NCBI GenBank assembly: GCA_902492005.1
Contig: CABUJV010000027.1
Coordinates: forward strand, 1-26,995
Direction of reading: 5' to 3'
Source: an uncultured Eubacteriales bacterium
GTDB lineage: Bacteria > Bacillota > Clostridia > Oscillospirales > Oscillospiraceae
DNA length: 26,995 nt
Shown: positions 1 through 8,571 of the stretch, in pieces
How the letters are laid out: each line of letters starts with the position of its first letter
Position numbering within the stretch: the stretch's first letter is position 1
Notes under the pieces: model-generated
Told to the model about the DNA's origin: nothing
What the model saw: only the letters and a program-made list of their open reading frames with translations
Database searches by the model: none
Made by a program: the position numbers and the translations under genes

Positions 1-3000
1 CCTGGGCCGGGAGGGCTCCTCCATCATCGGCAGGGCAAGATCGACGAGATCCTGTCCGTCAAATCGGCCGACCGCCGGGAAGTCTTTGAGGAGGCCGCCG
101 GCATCTCCCGCTACCGCCACCGCAAGGAGGAGGCCGAGCGGAAGCTGGAGCGCACCCAGGAGAACCTGGTGCGCATCAATGACAAGATCGACGAGCTGGA
201 GCTCCAGGTGGAGCCCCTGCGGGCCCAGTCGGAGAAGGCCCGGAAGTATCTGGTCCTCCGGGACGAGCTGCGGGGGCTGGAAATCTCGGTCTGGCTGGAC
301 CAGCTCGACAGGCTGCGCTCCAGCGCCCGCAAGCTCCTGAGCGACTATGACAATGCCGTCCGCCAGAAGGGGGAGGCCCAGCAGGCGCTGGAGAGCCTCT
401 ACGCCGCCGCCGAGGGCTGCGCCGCCAAAATGCGCGAGAAGGACATGGAGGCGGAGGGCATCTGGTTCCAGATGCAGCAGCGGCAGGCCGACGCCAACGA
501 GTGCGAGCGGGCCGTGGTGGTGCTGAAGGCCCAGATCCAGAGCAATCTGGAGAACGCCGGCCGGGTCCGGCGGGAGCTGGAGGCCCAGGAGGGCCGGGCC
601 GGGTCCATCTCCGGCCAGATTGCCGAGCGGCAGGCCCGCCTGACCGAGATTGCCGGAAGGATGGAGGCGCTACGGGACGAGCTGGCTGCCGCCGAGGAGG
701 CCGGCCGGCAGGTCCGTCAGAGCGCCGGGACCCTGCGGGACGAGCTGGAGACCCTGCGGCAGAAAGAGGCCGTAGAGACCGCCTCCGCCGCGGAGGCCAG
801 AGCCCTGCTCTCCGCGCTGGCCGCCGCCGCCCAGGAGCTGCTGGACCGGGACGAGGCGGTGCGGCAGGAGCTGGCCGGGGGGGAGCAGAAGCTCTCCGCG
901 ACCCGGGAGGAGGCCTCCCGGGCCGGGAAGGAGCTGACTAAGGCCCGGGAGGACCGGGATTCCCTGCTGAACATCATCAGCGGCTACGCCATGCGCCTGG
1001 ACAGCCGGGAGAAGAAGGCCAAAGCCGCTGAAGAGACCCACGTCAAGCTCCAGATGGAGGAGAACGCCGTTGCCTCCCGCATTCACATGCTCTCCGAAAT
1101 GGAGAAGCTCTACGAGGGCTATTCCAAGGCGGTGAAGCTGGTGATGGGGGAGGCCGAGCGGGGAAACCTGAAGCATATCCACGGCCCGGTGGCCGGGCTC
1201 ATCCATGTGCCCGACCGGTATGCCGTGGCGGTGGAGACCGCCCTGGGGGGCGCCATGCAGCATGTGGTGGTGGACAGCGAGGCCGACGGCAAGGCGGCCA
1301 TCCAGTACCTCAAGCGCCGGGACGGCGGCCGCTGCACCTTCCTGCCCCTGAACACCATCCGCCCCTCCGACTTCCGGGACCGGGGCGTAGCCCGAGAGCC
1401 GGGCTTCGTGGGCCTGGGGGACGAGCTGGTGGAGTTCGATATCCGATACGCGAAGATCGTTTCCAACCTGCTGGGCCGGACGGTGATCGCGCAGGACATG
1501 GACGCCGCTATCTCCATGGCCCGGAAATACAGCCACCGCTTTAAGATCGTCACCCTGGACGGCCAGGTCCTGAACCCCGGCGGCTCCATGACCGGCGGCT
1601 CCGTGTCCCGCAGCGCGGGCATCCTGTCCCGGGCCAACGAGCTGGAACGGCTCCAGACCCAGAGCGAGGCCCTCCGGGCCCAGCGGGCAGAGGCCCAGCG
1701 GGCGGTGGAGGAGGCGCGGCGGGAACGCACCGCCGCAGCCTATGAGCTGGAGACCGCCCAGGCCCAGCGCCGGGAGCTGGAGGACAGCATTCTCAAGCTG
1801 GAGGAGCGGGGCGCCCACTTCGCCCAGGTGCTGGAGAGCCAGGAGACCCAGCGCCGGGAGCTGCGCACAGAGCTGGAGCAGATCGAGGCGCGCAGCCGCC
1901 GCACAGAGGAGGACACCCGGAATGCCCGGGCGCGCATCCAGGCCCTGGAGGGCTCCGCCGCCGCCCTGCGGACCGAGGCCGAGGGCAAGGCGGCCGGACA
2001 GGAAGACCTGAAGGCCCGGATGGAGCAGGTCAGCGAGAACGCGGCGCGGCTCAATCTGGAGCTGGCCGGCCTGGAGGCCGAACGGGCGGCGTCCCGGCAG
2101 GCTCTGAGCGAGCTGGAGGGCCTGCGGGCGGACATCACCGGCGACCGGGCGGAGCGGGAGACCATGCTGGCCCAGCTCCAGGAGAAAAACGAGACCCTCA
2201 CCGCCCAGATTGGGGGGAGGGAGAGCGTCCTCCAGACCATCCGGGAGGAGAACCGGGAAAAGGAGGCGGCCATCCAGCGGCTGAACCAGGAGAAGCTGGC
2301 GCTGGAGGGCGAGCGCAACCGGGCGGACCGGGAAAGCCGGGACAAAAATGCCGAGCTCCTCTCCATGGAGCGGGAGGTCTCGGTGCTGGAGCAAAAAAAA
2401 GTGGCCGCCGAGCTGGAAGAAAAGCAGATTCTGGACAAACTGTGGGAGACCTATCAGCTCTCCCACGAGGCGGCCCGGGCCCAGCGGTTGGAGCTGGAGT
2501 CGGTGCCAAAGGCTCAGCGGCGCATCGGGGAACTGAAGCGCGCCATCACCGGCCTGGGCAACATCAACCTGGACGCCATTGAGGAGTTCCAGCGGGTCAA
2601 CGAGCGGTACACCTACCTCACCGGCCAGCGGGACGACGTGCAGAAGTCCAAGACGGAGCTGGAGAGTGTCATCGCGGACCTCACCGGCGAGATGAAGACC
2701 ATCTTCGCCCAGCAGTTCTCCATCATCAATCAGGCCTTTGGCGAGACGTTCCTGGAGCTCTTCGGCGGCGGCAAAGCCACCCTGGAGCTGGAGGACGAGG
2801 CGGACATCCTCAACTGCGGCATTGAGATCCGGGTCCAGCCCCCCGGCAAGGCCCTGAAGGTGCTCTCACTGCTGTCCGGCGGCGAGAAGGCCTTCGTGGC
2901 CATCGCCCTGTACTTCGCCATTCTGAAGGTCCGGCCCACCCCCTTCTGCGTCATGGATGAGATCGAGGCGGCGCTGGACGACGCCAACGTCACCCGGTTC

Positions 3001-3174
3001 GCCCGCTATCTGCGCCAAATGGCCGACCGGACCCAGTTCATCGTGATTACCCACCGCCGGGGCACCATGGAGGAGGCCGACGTGCTCTACGGCGTTACCA
3101 TGCAGGAGCAGGGGATCAGCAGACTGCTGACCATCAACCTGAACGACGTAGAAGAGGAACTGAAGATCAAGTAA
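1..3174 (+). CDS. smc: Chromosome segregation protein SMC (5' partial, apparent frameshift near base 31)
   Basis: SMC is the ATPase of the SMC-ScpAB condensin, which compacts and segregates the chromosome. The window starts inside the N-terminal ATPase head, so the Walker A part is missing. From about base 31 one frame runs to the TAA at 3174. It shows the head segment DRREVFEEAAGISRYRHRKE, a long Glu/Arg/Ala-rich coiled coil, a hinge near 1180-1380 (GPVAGLIHVPDRYAVAVETA), a second coiled coil, and the C-terminal head with signature LSLLSGGEKAF (about 2860-2890) and Walker B FCVMDEIEAALDD. The ATG at 169 is internal, not the start. Bases 2-31 encode LGREGSSIIG in another frame, directly before QGKIDEIL in the main frame; the family has these joined, so one base seems missing near 29-33. 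ftsY follows after 13 bases, a usual pairing. Identity is certain; the frameshift may be a sequencing error. Confidence 0.95.
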   Translation, partial: PGPGGLLHHRQGKIDEILSVKSADRREVFEEAAGISRYRHRKEEAERKLERTQENLVRINDKIDELELQVEPLRAQSEKARKYLVLRDELRGLEISVWLDQLDRLRSSARKLLSDYDNAVRQKGEAQQALESLYAAAEGCAAKMREKDMEAEGIWFQMQQRQADANECERAVVVLKAQIQSNLENAGRVRRELEAQEGRAGSISGQIAERQARLTEIAGRMEALRDELAAAEEAGRQVRQSAGTLRDELETLRQKEAVETASAAEARALLSALAAAAQELLDRDEAVRQELAGGEQKLSATREEASRAGKELTKAREDRDSLLNIISGYAMRLDSREKKAKAAEETHVKLQMEENAVASRIHMLSEMEKLYEGYSKAVKLVMGEAERGNLKHIHGPVAGLIHVPDRYAVAVETALGGAMQHVVVDSEADGKAAIQYLKRRDGGRCTFLPLNTIRPSDFRDRGVAREPGFVGLGDELVEFDIRYAKIVSNLLGRTVIAQDMDAAISMARKYSHRFKIVTLDGQVLNPGGSMTGGSVSRSAGILSRANELERLQTQSEALRAQRAEAQRAVEEARRERTAAAYELETAQAQRRELEDSILKLEERGAHFAQVLESQETQRRELRTELEQIEARSRRTEEDTRNARARIQALEGSAAALRTEAEGKAAGQEDLKARMEQVSENAARLNLELAGLEAERAASRQALSELEGLRADITGDRAERETMLAQLQEKNETLTAQIGGRESVLQTIREENREKEAAIQRLNQEKLALEGERNRADRESRDKNAELLSMEREVSVLEQKKVAAELEEKQILDKLWETYQLSHEAARAQRLELESVPKAQRRIGELKRAITGLGNINLDAIEEFQRVNERYTYLTGQRDDVQKSKTELESVIADLTGEMKTIFAQQFSIINQAFGETFLELFGGGKATLELEDEADILNCGIEIRVQPPGKALKVLSLLSGGEKAFVAIALYFAILKVRPTPFCVMDEIEAALDDANVTRFARYLRQMADRTQFIVITHRRGTMEEADVLYGVTMQEQGISRLLTINLNDVEEELKIK

Positions 3175-3187
3175 AGGAACAAGGACT

Positions 3188-4054
3188 ATGGGATTTTTCG
3201 ATAAGATCAAAAAGCTGAATCTTTTTTCCGGCTTTTCCGCCATCGACGAGGCGTTCTACGACGAGTTGGAGGAGGCTCTCATCCTCTCCGACATGGGGAT
3301 GGACACCACCCTCAAGGCGGTGGAGGAGCTGCGGGAGCGGGTCCGGAGCGAGAAGTGCAGGGACCAGGAGGAGGTCCGCGCCTGCCTGCGCCGGGTGCTG
3401 CAGGACATGCTGAACGTGGGGGACACCGGCCTAGCGCTGGATACCAAACCGGCGGTGATCCTGTTCATTGGGGTCAACGGGGTGGGCAAGACCACCACCA
3501 TCGGCAAGCTGGCCGCCGGGCTCAAGACCCAGGGGAAAAAGGTCCTGCTGTGCGCCGGAGACACCTTCCGGGCCGCCGCTGCCGACCAGCTCACCGTCTG
3601 GTCCCAGCGGGCAGGGGTGGACATTGTCAAGCAGCACGAGGGGGCCGACCCGGCCGCCGTAGTCTTTGACGCGGTCTCCGCGGCCAAGGCCCGGGGCACC
3701 GACGTGATTCTGGTGGACACCGCCGGGCGGCTGCACAACAAGCAGAACCTGATGAACGAGCTGAGCAAGATCTCCCGGGTCATCGACCGGGAGCTGCCCG
3801 GCGCCAGCCGGGAGACCCTGCTGGTGCTGGACGCCACCACCGGCCAGAACGGCCTCATCCAGGCCAGGCAGTTCCGGGAATCCGCCGGGGTCACCGGCAT
3901 CGTCCTCACCAAGCTGGACGGCACCGCCAAGGGCGGGGTCACCGTGGCCATTGCGGACACGCTTCAGATCCCCGTCAAGTATGTCGGCCTGGGCGAGGGG
4001 ATCGAGGACCTGCGGCCCTTCGACGCCGCGGCCTTCACCGAGGCGCTGGTGTAA
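3188..4054 (+). CDS. ftsY: Signal recognition particle receptor FtsY
   Basis: FtsY is the membrane-associated SRP receptor GTPase; with Ffh and SRP RNA it delivers nascent membrane proteins to the SecYEG translocon. The 288-residue product has a short helical N domain (about 1-80) and a complete G domain: P-loop GVNGVGKT (95-102), DTFRAAA (from 125), DTAGR (177-181), the guanine-specificity motif TKLDGT, and the closing GLGEGIEDL. It lacks the long acidic A domain of E. coli FtsY and is compact, as in many Firmicutes, where an amphipathic N-terminal helix (MGFFDKIKKLNLF here) contacts the membrane. The start at 3188 is preceded by AAGGAACAAGGA. It lies 13 bases after smc and 21 bases before rph, probably in the same operon. 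Ffh is excluded because no methionine-rich M domain follows. Confidence 0.97.
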   Translation: MGFFDKIKKLNLFSGFSAIDEAFYDELEEALILSDMGMDTTLKAVEELRERVRSEKCRDQEEVRACLRRVLQDMLNVGDTGLALDTKPAVILFIGVNGVGKTTTIGKLAAGLKTQGKKVLLCAGDTFRAAAADQLTVWSQRAGVDIVKQHEGADPAAVVFDAVSAAKARGTDVILVDTAGRLHNKQNLMNELSKISRVIDRELPGASRETLLVLDATTGQNGLIQARQFRESAGVTGIVLTKLDGTAKGGVTVAIADTLQIPVKYVGLGEGIEDLRPFDAAAFTEALV

Positions 4055-4075
4055 CAAGAAAAAAGGAGAATGGAC

Positions 4076-4792
4076 ATGGCGCGAATCGACGGACGGGCCA
4101 GCGACGAGCTGCGCTCCATTGAGATCATCCCCAACATCAACAAATTCGCGGAGGGCTCCTGCCTGATCCGCTGCGGCAATACCCAGGTGCTGTGCTGTGC
4201 CTCCGTGGAGGAGCGCACCCCGCCCCACGTCCCCGAGGGGGAGGGCTGGGTCACCGCCGAATACTCCATGCTGCCCCGGGCCAACCGGGAGCGCTCCAAG
4301 CGGGACATCGCCAAGCTGAAGCTCTCCCCCAGAAGCGCCGAGATCCAGCGGCTGGTGGGCCGGGCCCTCCGGGCGGCGGTGGACCTGGAGAAGCTGGGAC
4401 CCCGCACCATCACCGTGGACTGCGACGTGCTTCAGGGGGACGGCGGCACCCGCACCGCCAGCGTCACCGGCGGCTTTGTGGCCCTCAGTTACGCCCTGCA
4501 CAAGCTGGTGGAGGGCGGCGCTTTGAAGGAGATGCCCCTCAAGACCTGTGTGGCGGCCGTCTCGGCGGGCATCGTGGACGACGAGCTGCTGCTGGACCTG
4601 TGCTACGAGGAGGACTCGGCGGCCCAGGTGGACCTGAACTGCGTCATGACCGGGGAGGGGGAGCTGGTGGAGCTCCAGGGCACCGGCGAGGGCCGGGCCT
4701 TCACCATCGACGAGCAGCGCAGGCTGGTGGACCTGTGCGCCAAGGGCATCCGGGAGGTCCAGGCCATCCAGAAGGCCGCGCTGGGAGGTTGA
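4076..4792 (+). CDS. rph: Ribonuclease PH
   Basis: RNase PH is a phosphate-dependent 3'-5' exoribonuclease that trims tRNA 3' ends. The 238-residue product shows the family start (ARIDGRASDELR), RCGNTQVLCCASVEE, the stretch SKRDIAKLKLSPRSAEIQRL, and the phosphate-site region DVLQGDGGTRTASVTGGF. Length is normal for the family. Two in-frame ATGs exist, at 4070 and 4076. The ribosome binding site AAGGAG (4063-4068) would touch the first but sits 7 bases before the second, so 4076 is chosen. The next gene starts 5 bases after the stop; RNase PH and the inosine/xanthosine triphosphatase are neighbours, and sometimes fused, in many Firmicutes. There is no sign of truncation. Confidence 0.96.
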   Translation: MARIDGRASDELRSIEIIPNINKFAEGSCLIRCGNTQVLCCASVEERTPPHVPEGEGWVTAEYSMLPRANRERSKRDIAKLKLSPRSAEIQRLVGRALRAAVDLEKLGPRTITVDCDVLQGDGGTRTASVTGGFVALSYALHKLVEGGALKEMPLKTCVAAVSAGIVDDELLLDLCYEEDSAAQVDLNCVMTGEGELVELQGTGEGRAFTIDEQRRLVDLCAKGIREVQAIQKAALGG

Positions 4793-4797
4793 CGGAG

Positions 4798-5412
4798 ATG
4801 AAAATCGTACTTGCCAGCAAAAACACCCATAAGCTCCAGGAGATGCAGGACATCCTCTCCGCCCAGGGAGTGGAGGTAATCCTGGAGTCCGCGGCAGGGG
4901 TGGACGTGGAGGTGGAGGAGACCGGGACCACCTTTGAAGAAAACTCCCTGCTCAAGGCCAGGGCCGTTATGAAGGCCTCCGGCCTGCCCGCCATCGCCGA
5001 CGATTCGGGCCTGATGGTGGACGCCCTCAACGGGGCCCCGGGGGTCTACTCGGCCCGGTACGGCGGACCCGGCCTGGATGACGCGGGCCGGTACCGGCTC
5101 CTACTGGAGAACATGCGCGGAGTGCTGGACCGGAAGTGCCGCTTCGTCTCGGTTATCACGTTATGTATGCCCTCCGGCGACGTCATCACCGCCCGGGGGG
5201 AGTGCCCCGGCGCCCTGGCCTACGCCCCCCAGGGGGCGAATGGCTTCGGCTATGACCCCATCTTCTTCGTGCCGGAGAAAAAAAAGACCTTCGCCCAGCT
5301 CACGGCGGAGGAGAAAAACGCCATCTCCCACCGGGGACGGGCGCTCCGGCTCTTCCGGGAGAAGTTGGCGGCCTATCTGGCCGGGCAGAAAGAGCAATCA
5401 AACAGGATATAA
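4798..5412 (+). CDS. rdgB: XTP/dITP diphosphatase (RdgB/HAM1 family)
   Basis: This enzyme hydrolyses non-canonical purine nucleotides (XTP, ITP, dITP) to monophosphates and pyrophosphate, keeping them out of DNA and RNA. The 204-residue product opens with the substrate motif ASKNTHK (residues 6-12), has the metal and catalytic aspartates in IADDSGL (D68, D69), GAPGVYSARYGG, and the base-recognition segment GFGYDPIF near residue 150, followed by SHRGRAL. The ATG at 4798 is just after the rph stop, with GGAGGT/CGGAG upstream as ribosome binding site, so translation is probably coupled to rph. An open frame reaches further upstream, but that part is a shadow of rph. All family motifs are intact. 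Confidence 0.96.
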   Translation: MKIVLASKNTHKLQEMQDILSAQGVEVILESAAGVDVEVEETGTTFEENSLLKARAVMKASGLPAIADDSGLMVDALNGAPGVYSARYGGPGLDDAGRYRLLLENMRGVLDRKCRFVSVITLCMPSGDVITARGECPGALAYAPQGANGFGYDPIFFVPEKKKTFAQLTAEEKNAISHRGRALRLFREKLAAYLAGQKEQSNRI

Positions 5413-5422
5413 GGGAGTATAT

Positions 5423-5746
5423 ATGGAACTGACAAGCAAGCAGAGAGCCCAGCTCCGGGGGATGGCCAATTCCCTGGACCCCATTGTCCACATCGGAAAG
5501 GACGGCATCGGGGATAATCTGGTCAAGCAGGCCGGCGACGCCCTGGAGGCCAGGGAGCTCATCAAGTGCCGGGTGCTGGAGAACTCCATGCTCACCGCCC
5601 GGGAGGCTGCCGACGCGCTGGCCCGGGCGGCCCGGGCCGAGGTGGTCCAGGTCATTGGGACGAAGTTCGTCCTGTACCGCGAGAGCCACAACAAGGAGAA
5701 AAAGGATAAAATCGTGCTGGTCAAGGACAAAAAGCGTCCGGAATAA
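5423..5746 (+). CDS. yhbY: YhbY/YqeI-family ribosome assembly RNA-binding protein
   Basis: This is a small single-domain CRM (chloroplast RNA splicing and ribosome maturation) protein; family members bind pre-50S ribosomal particles. The 107 residues cover the whole domain: LTSKQRAQLRGMANSL, the loop HIGKDGIGDNLVKQ with the family GxxG-type turn, a helix to ELIKCRVLENS, and the last strand VVQVIGTKFVLYRES. A Lys/Asp-rich tail (KEKKDKIVLVKDKKRPE) follows. The ribosome binding site AAGGGAG lies 6 bases before the ATG at 5423. It sits between the nucleotide pyrophosphatase and nadD genes, the usual yhbY/yqeI-nadD-yqeK-rsfS order of Firmicutes, which supports the call. Confidence 0.93.
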   Translation: MELTSKQRAQLRGMANSLDPIVHIGKDGIGDNLVKQAGDALEARELIKCRVLENSMLTAREAADALARAARAEVVQVIGTKFVLYRESHNKEKKDKIVLVKDKKRPE

Positions 5747-5789
5747 TGCCTCCGCTCAGGAGGACAGTGAGGAAGAGGGAGTATTCGCT

Positions 5790-7007
5790 ATGAAGATCGG
5801 CGTCTATGGCGGAACATTTGACCCGCCCCACATGGGGCATCTGGAGGCGGCCCGGGCGGCCATGGATCTCCTGGGACTGGACCGGATGCTTTTTATCCCG
5901 GTGGCTGTGCCGCCCCACAAGGTCCTGCCGCCGGAGGCCGCCGCCGCCGGAGACCGGCTGGCCATGGCGGAACAGATGGCCGACGGCCTGACCCTCCTGA
6001 CCAAGCGGCCCGGCTGCGCCCAGGCCGACTGCACGGAGCTGCACCGGCAGGGAAAAAGCTATACGGCGGATACCCTGGACCAGCTTCGGGAAAACTATCC
6101 GGACGATGAGCTGTGGCTGCTGATGGGCACCGATATGTTCCTGACCCTGCAGACCTGGCACCAGCCCGGGCGCATTCTGGCCCAGGCCCGAGTGGCCGCC
6201 TTTGCCCGGGCGGAGTCGGACAGCGTGAAGGCGATGGAGCGGCAGGCGGCCTTCCTGCGGGAGACCTACGGCGCTCAGGTGGCCCTCCTCCGCCTGCCCC
6301 GGATCACCGAGGTATCCTCCACCTTCCTGCGCTCCCGGCTGAGAGAGAACCGGGCGGAAGTCCGGGACCTGCTTTGGTGCCAGGTATACGGCTCCATTCT
6401 GCGCCGGGGTCTCTACGGGGTGGAGGCCGACCTCCGGCATCTGGACGACGAGGACCTGCGCCGCTGTTCCTGGTCGATGGTCAAGGCCAAGCGCATCCCC
6501 CACATCCGGGGCTGCGAGGAGGAGGCCGTCCGGCTGGCCCTGCGCTGGGGGGCGGACCCGGAGGCGGCCCGCCGGGCGGGCATCCTCCACGACTGCACCA
6601 AGTACCTGGATCTGGCGGAGCAGTTGAAATTGTGTGACGAGTATGGTATCGTATTGGATGATTTGGAACAGAAGGCGGTCAAGCTGCTGCATTCCAAGAC
6701 CGGCGCGGCCATTGCCCGCCATGTCTACGGGGCGGCGGATGAGGTGTGCGACGCCATCTACTGGCACACCACCGGAAAGGCGGATATGACCCTGCTGGAA
6801 AAGGTGCTGTATCTGGCCGACTACATCGAACCCTCCCGCGAGGAGTTTCAGGGGCTGGAGGAGCTGCGCCGTCTGGCCTATGAGGATCTGGATCAGGCGC
6901 TGCTGCTGGGCTGCCAGCTCACCATTGAGGATATGGAGGAGCGGGGCGTGCCGGTACACACCAACACCCTCCAGGCGAGAGACTGGCTGAAAGGACGTAA
7001 TCCATGA
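5790..7007 (+). CDS. nadD: Fused nicotinate-mononucleotide adenylyltransferase (NadD) and YqeK-like HD phosphohydrolase
   Basis: One 405-residue frame joins two enzymes that are usually separate neighbours. Residues 1-200 are NadD, which makes nicotinate adenine dinucleotide from NaMN and ATP in NAD synthesis: nucleotide motif GGTFDPPHMGH (7-17), LLMGTDMF, and the late motif VSSTFLRSRL (175-184). A linker (about 200-225) leads to a YqeK-type HD domain: H238 in KRIPHIRG, the HD pair H267-D268 in GILHDCTK, KLLHSKTG (H301), YWHTTG (H326) and LYLADYIEP. Many YqeK proteins hydrolyse diadenosine tetraphosphate. There is no stop, frame break or internal ribosome binding site between the halves. AGGGAG precedes the ATG at 5790. 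The 3' end overlaps the next gene by ATGA. Fusion is read directly; metabolic coupling is inference. Confidence 0.95.
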   Translation: MKIGVYGGTFDPPHMGHLEAARAAMDLLGLDRMLFIPVAVPPHKVLPPEAAAAGDRLAMAEQMADGLTLLTKRPGCAQADCTELHRQGKSYTADTLDQLRENYPDDELWLLMGTDMFLTLQTWHQPGRILAQARVAAFARAESDSVKAMERQAAFLRETYGAQVALLRLPRITEVSSTFLRSRLRENRAEVRDLLWCQVYGSILRRGLYGVEADLRHLDDEDLRRCSWSMVKAKRIPHIRGCEEEAVRLALRWGADPEAARRAGILHDCTKYLDLAEQLKLCDEYGIVLDDLEQKAVKLLHSKTGAAIARHVYGAADEVCDAIYWHTTGKADMTLLEKVLYLADYIEPSREEFQGLEELRRLAYEDLDQALLLGCQLTIEDMEERGVPVHTNTLQARDWLKGRNP

Positions 7008-8536
7008 GCGACGAAAACGGCGCCAAGCCACAGAAAAGAAGGGGCGGGGACCGGCTGCTGAAGCCGGAAAAGCGGGAAAAGAGGCCCAAGGTCCAGCGGA
7101 CTGGACGGGAGCTGATCCTCCACCGGGTCTATATTGCCCTGACGGCCGTCTCCGCCGTTATCGTAGCGCTGTTTGTGCTGTATAGTATTCTGGTGGTGAA
7201 GCCCACCGTGGGCGGCAAGACGGAAAAGGACCCGCCTGCGCCCGGCGCCACCGAAGACGTAACCCAGGCGCCCGACCACGTAAAGGGCGACGACGGCGAC
7301 CGCAAGGAGGACTTCTTCACATTCCTGGTGATCGGCCGGGACACGGGCGGCGGCGGCAATACCGACACCATTATGCTGGTGTCCTACGATGTGCCCAACC
7401 AGAAGCTGTCCGTCATGAGCATTCCCCGGGACACCATGGTGAACATCCCCTATGACATCAAGCGGATCAACGCCGTCTATAACTATTACGGCGGCGGGGA
7501 GGACGGCATCGACGCCCTCTACAGGGAGGTCAGCCAGCTGGTGGGCTTCCGGCCCGACTTCGAAGTGGTCATCGAGTGGGCGGGCGTGGGCGAGCTGGTG
7601 GACGCGATTGACGGCGTGGACTTCGAGGTGCCCATGCGCATGCGCTACTATGACCCAACCCAGAATCTGAACATTGATCTGCAGAAGGGCTACCAACACC
7701 TGAACGGGGACAAGGCCATGCAGCTCATCCGCTTCCGCCACAACAACGACCTGTCCGTGGGCTATGCCGACGGCGACATCGGCCGCATCGCCACGCAGCA
7801 GGCCTTCCTGAAAACGGTCATCCAGAAGTGCCTGTCCAGCATCACCGACATCGGGACCATTACCCGCCTGGTGGGTGTGTTCCTGGACAATGTGCAGACC
7901 GACCTCACCGTCAGCAATCTGCTGTATTTCGGGGAAAAGGCCATTCTGGGCGGACTGAGCATGGACAACGTGACCTTCGTCACCATGCCCGGCGACTACA
8001 ACGGCTATGCCTGGAGCCGCACCTACCAGAACAACCAGTCCTATGTGCTGCCCTACGCCGGCGAGGTCATCGAGGTGGTCAACGAGTATTTCAACCCCTT
8101 CCTGGAGGAGCTGACCACCGAGCACCTGGACATCATGTCGGTCAATTCCAACGGGAGCCTGTCCTCCACCACCGGCGTGGTAGAGGACACCAAGGCGGCC
8201 AGCGCCCCGGTCAGGACCTCCAAGCCCTCCTCCAGCCCCGCCGCGGAGCCGGCCGGGAGCGCGGAGCCCCAGGAGACCGGCGCTGCGGAGCCCGCCCCTG
8301 TCCCGCCGGAGAGCACCGCCCCCTCCCAGAGCCCGCCGGGCGGGACTGACGGTTCCGGCAGCGCTGTTTCGCCCGGCGTGAGCCCCTCGCAGCAGCCGCC
8401 GGAGAGCTCCAGCCCAGCGCCGTCTCCGACGCCGTCGGAGAGCACCGGCGTCCTGCCTCCCATCCCAACGCCGGTGGAGACCGGCTCCGCCGGAAGCGGC
8501 GGGGAGCAGCCGCCGGAGGGCATCCCCATCTACTGA
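7004..8536 (+). CDS. LytR-CpsA-Psr (LCP) family cell-wall ligase/transcriptional attenuator
   Basis: LCP proteins are membrane-anchored phosphotransferases that attach anionic polymers (teichoic acids, capsule) to peptidoglycan. The 510-residue protein has a basic cytoplasmic tail (1-38), one membrane span (about 39-66), and an outward LCP domain (about 105-270): FLVIGRDTGGGGNTDTIML, the active-site segment SIPRDTMVNIP, RINAVYNYYGG, and RFRHNN followed by GDIGRIATQQAFL. The conserved Asp and Arg residues for pyrophosphate-lipid binding are present. The last 120 or so residues (from about 8190) are low-complexity Pro/Ser/Thr/Glu/Gly, probably disordered and within the wall. The start overlaps the nadD-yqeK stop (ATGA), and rsfS follows after 35 bases. 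An LCP gene between yqeK and rsfS occurs in Clostridia. The polymer it transfers cannot be told. Confidence 0.92.
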   Translation: MSDENGAKPQKRRGGDRLLKPEKREKRPKVQRTGRELILHRVYIALTAVSAVIVALFVLYSILVVKPTVGGKTEKDPPAPGATEDVTQAPDHVKGDDGDRKEDFFTFLVIGRDTGGGGNTDTIMLVSYDVPNQKLSVMSIPRDTMVNIPYDIKRINAVYNYYGGGEDGIDALYREVSQLVGFRPDFEVVIEWAGVGELVDAIDGVDFEVPMRMRYYDPTQNLNIDLQKGYQHLNGDKAMQLIRFRHNNDLSVGYADGDIGRIATQQAFLKTVIQKCLSSITDIGTITRLVGVFLDNVQTDLTVSNLLYFGEKAILGGLSMDNVTFVTMPGDYNGYAWSRTYQNNQSYVLPYAGEVIEVVNEYFNPFLEELTTEHLDIMSVNSNGSLSSTTGVVEDTKAASAPVRTSKPSSSPAAEPAGSAEPQETGAAEPAPVPPESTAPSQSPPGGTDGSGSAVSPGVSPSQQPPESSSPAPSPTPSESTGVLPPIPTPVETGSAGSGGEQPPEGIPIY

Positions 8537-8571
8537 CCTGCGACACTGGAAAAGGATAAGGAGAGCTGTCT

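Noticed and set aside
169..171. ATG taken as the smc start
   Set aside because: Conserved SMC sequence continues upstream in the same frame to about base 31, so this Met is internal.
670..2466. A 598-codon - strand open frame opposite smc
   Set aside because: It is a shadow of the GC-rich, coiled-coil coding strand. It has Leu/Gly/Pro-biased composition and no recognisable domain.
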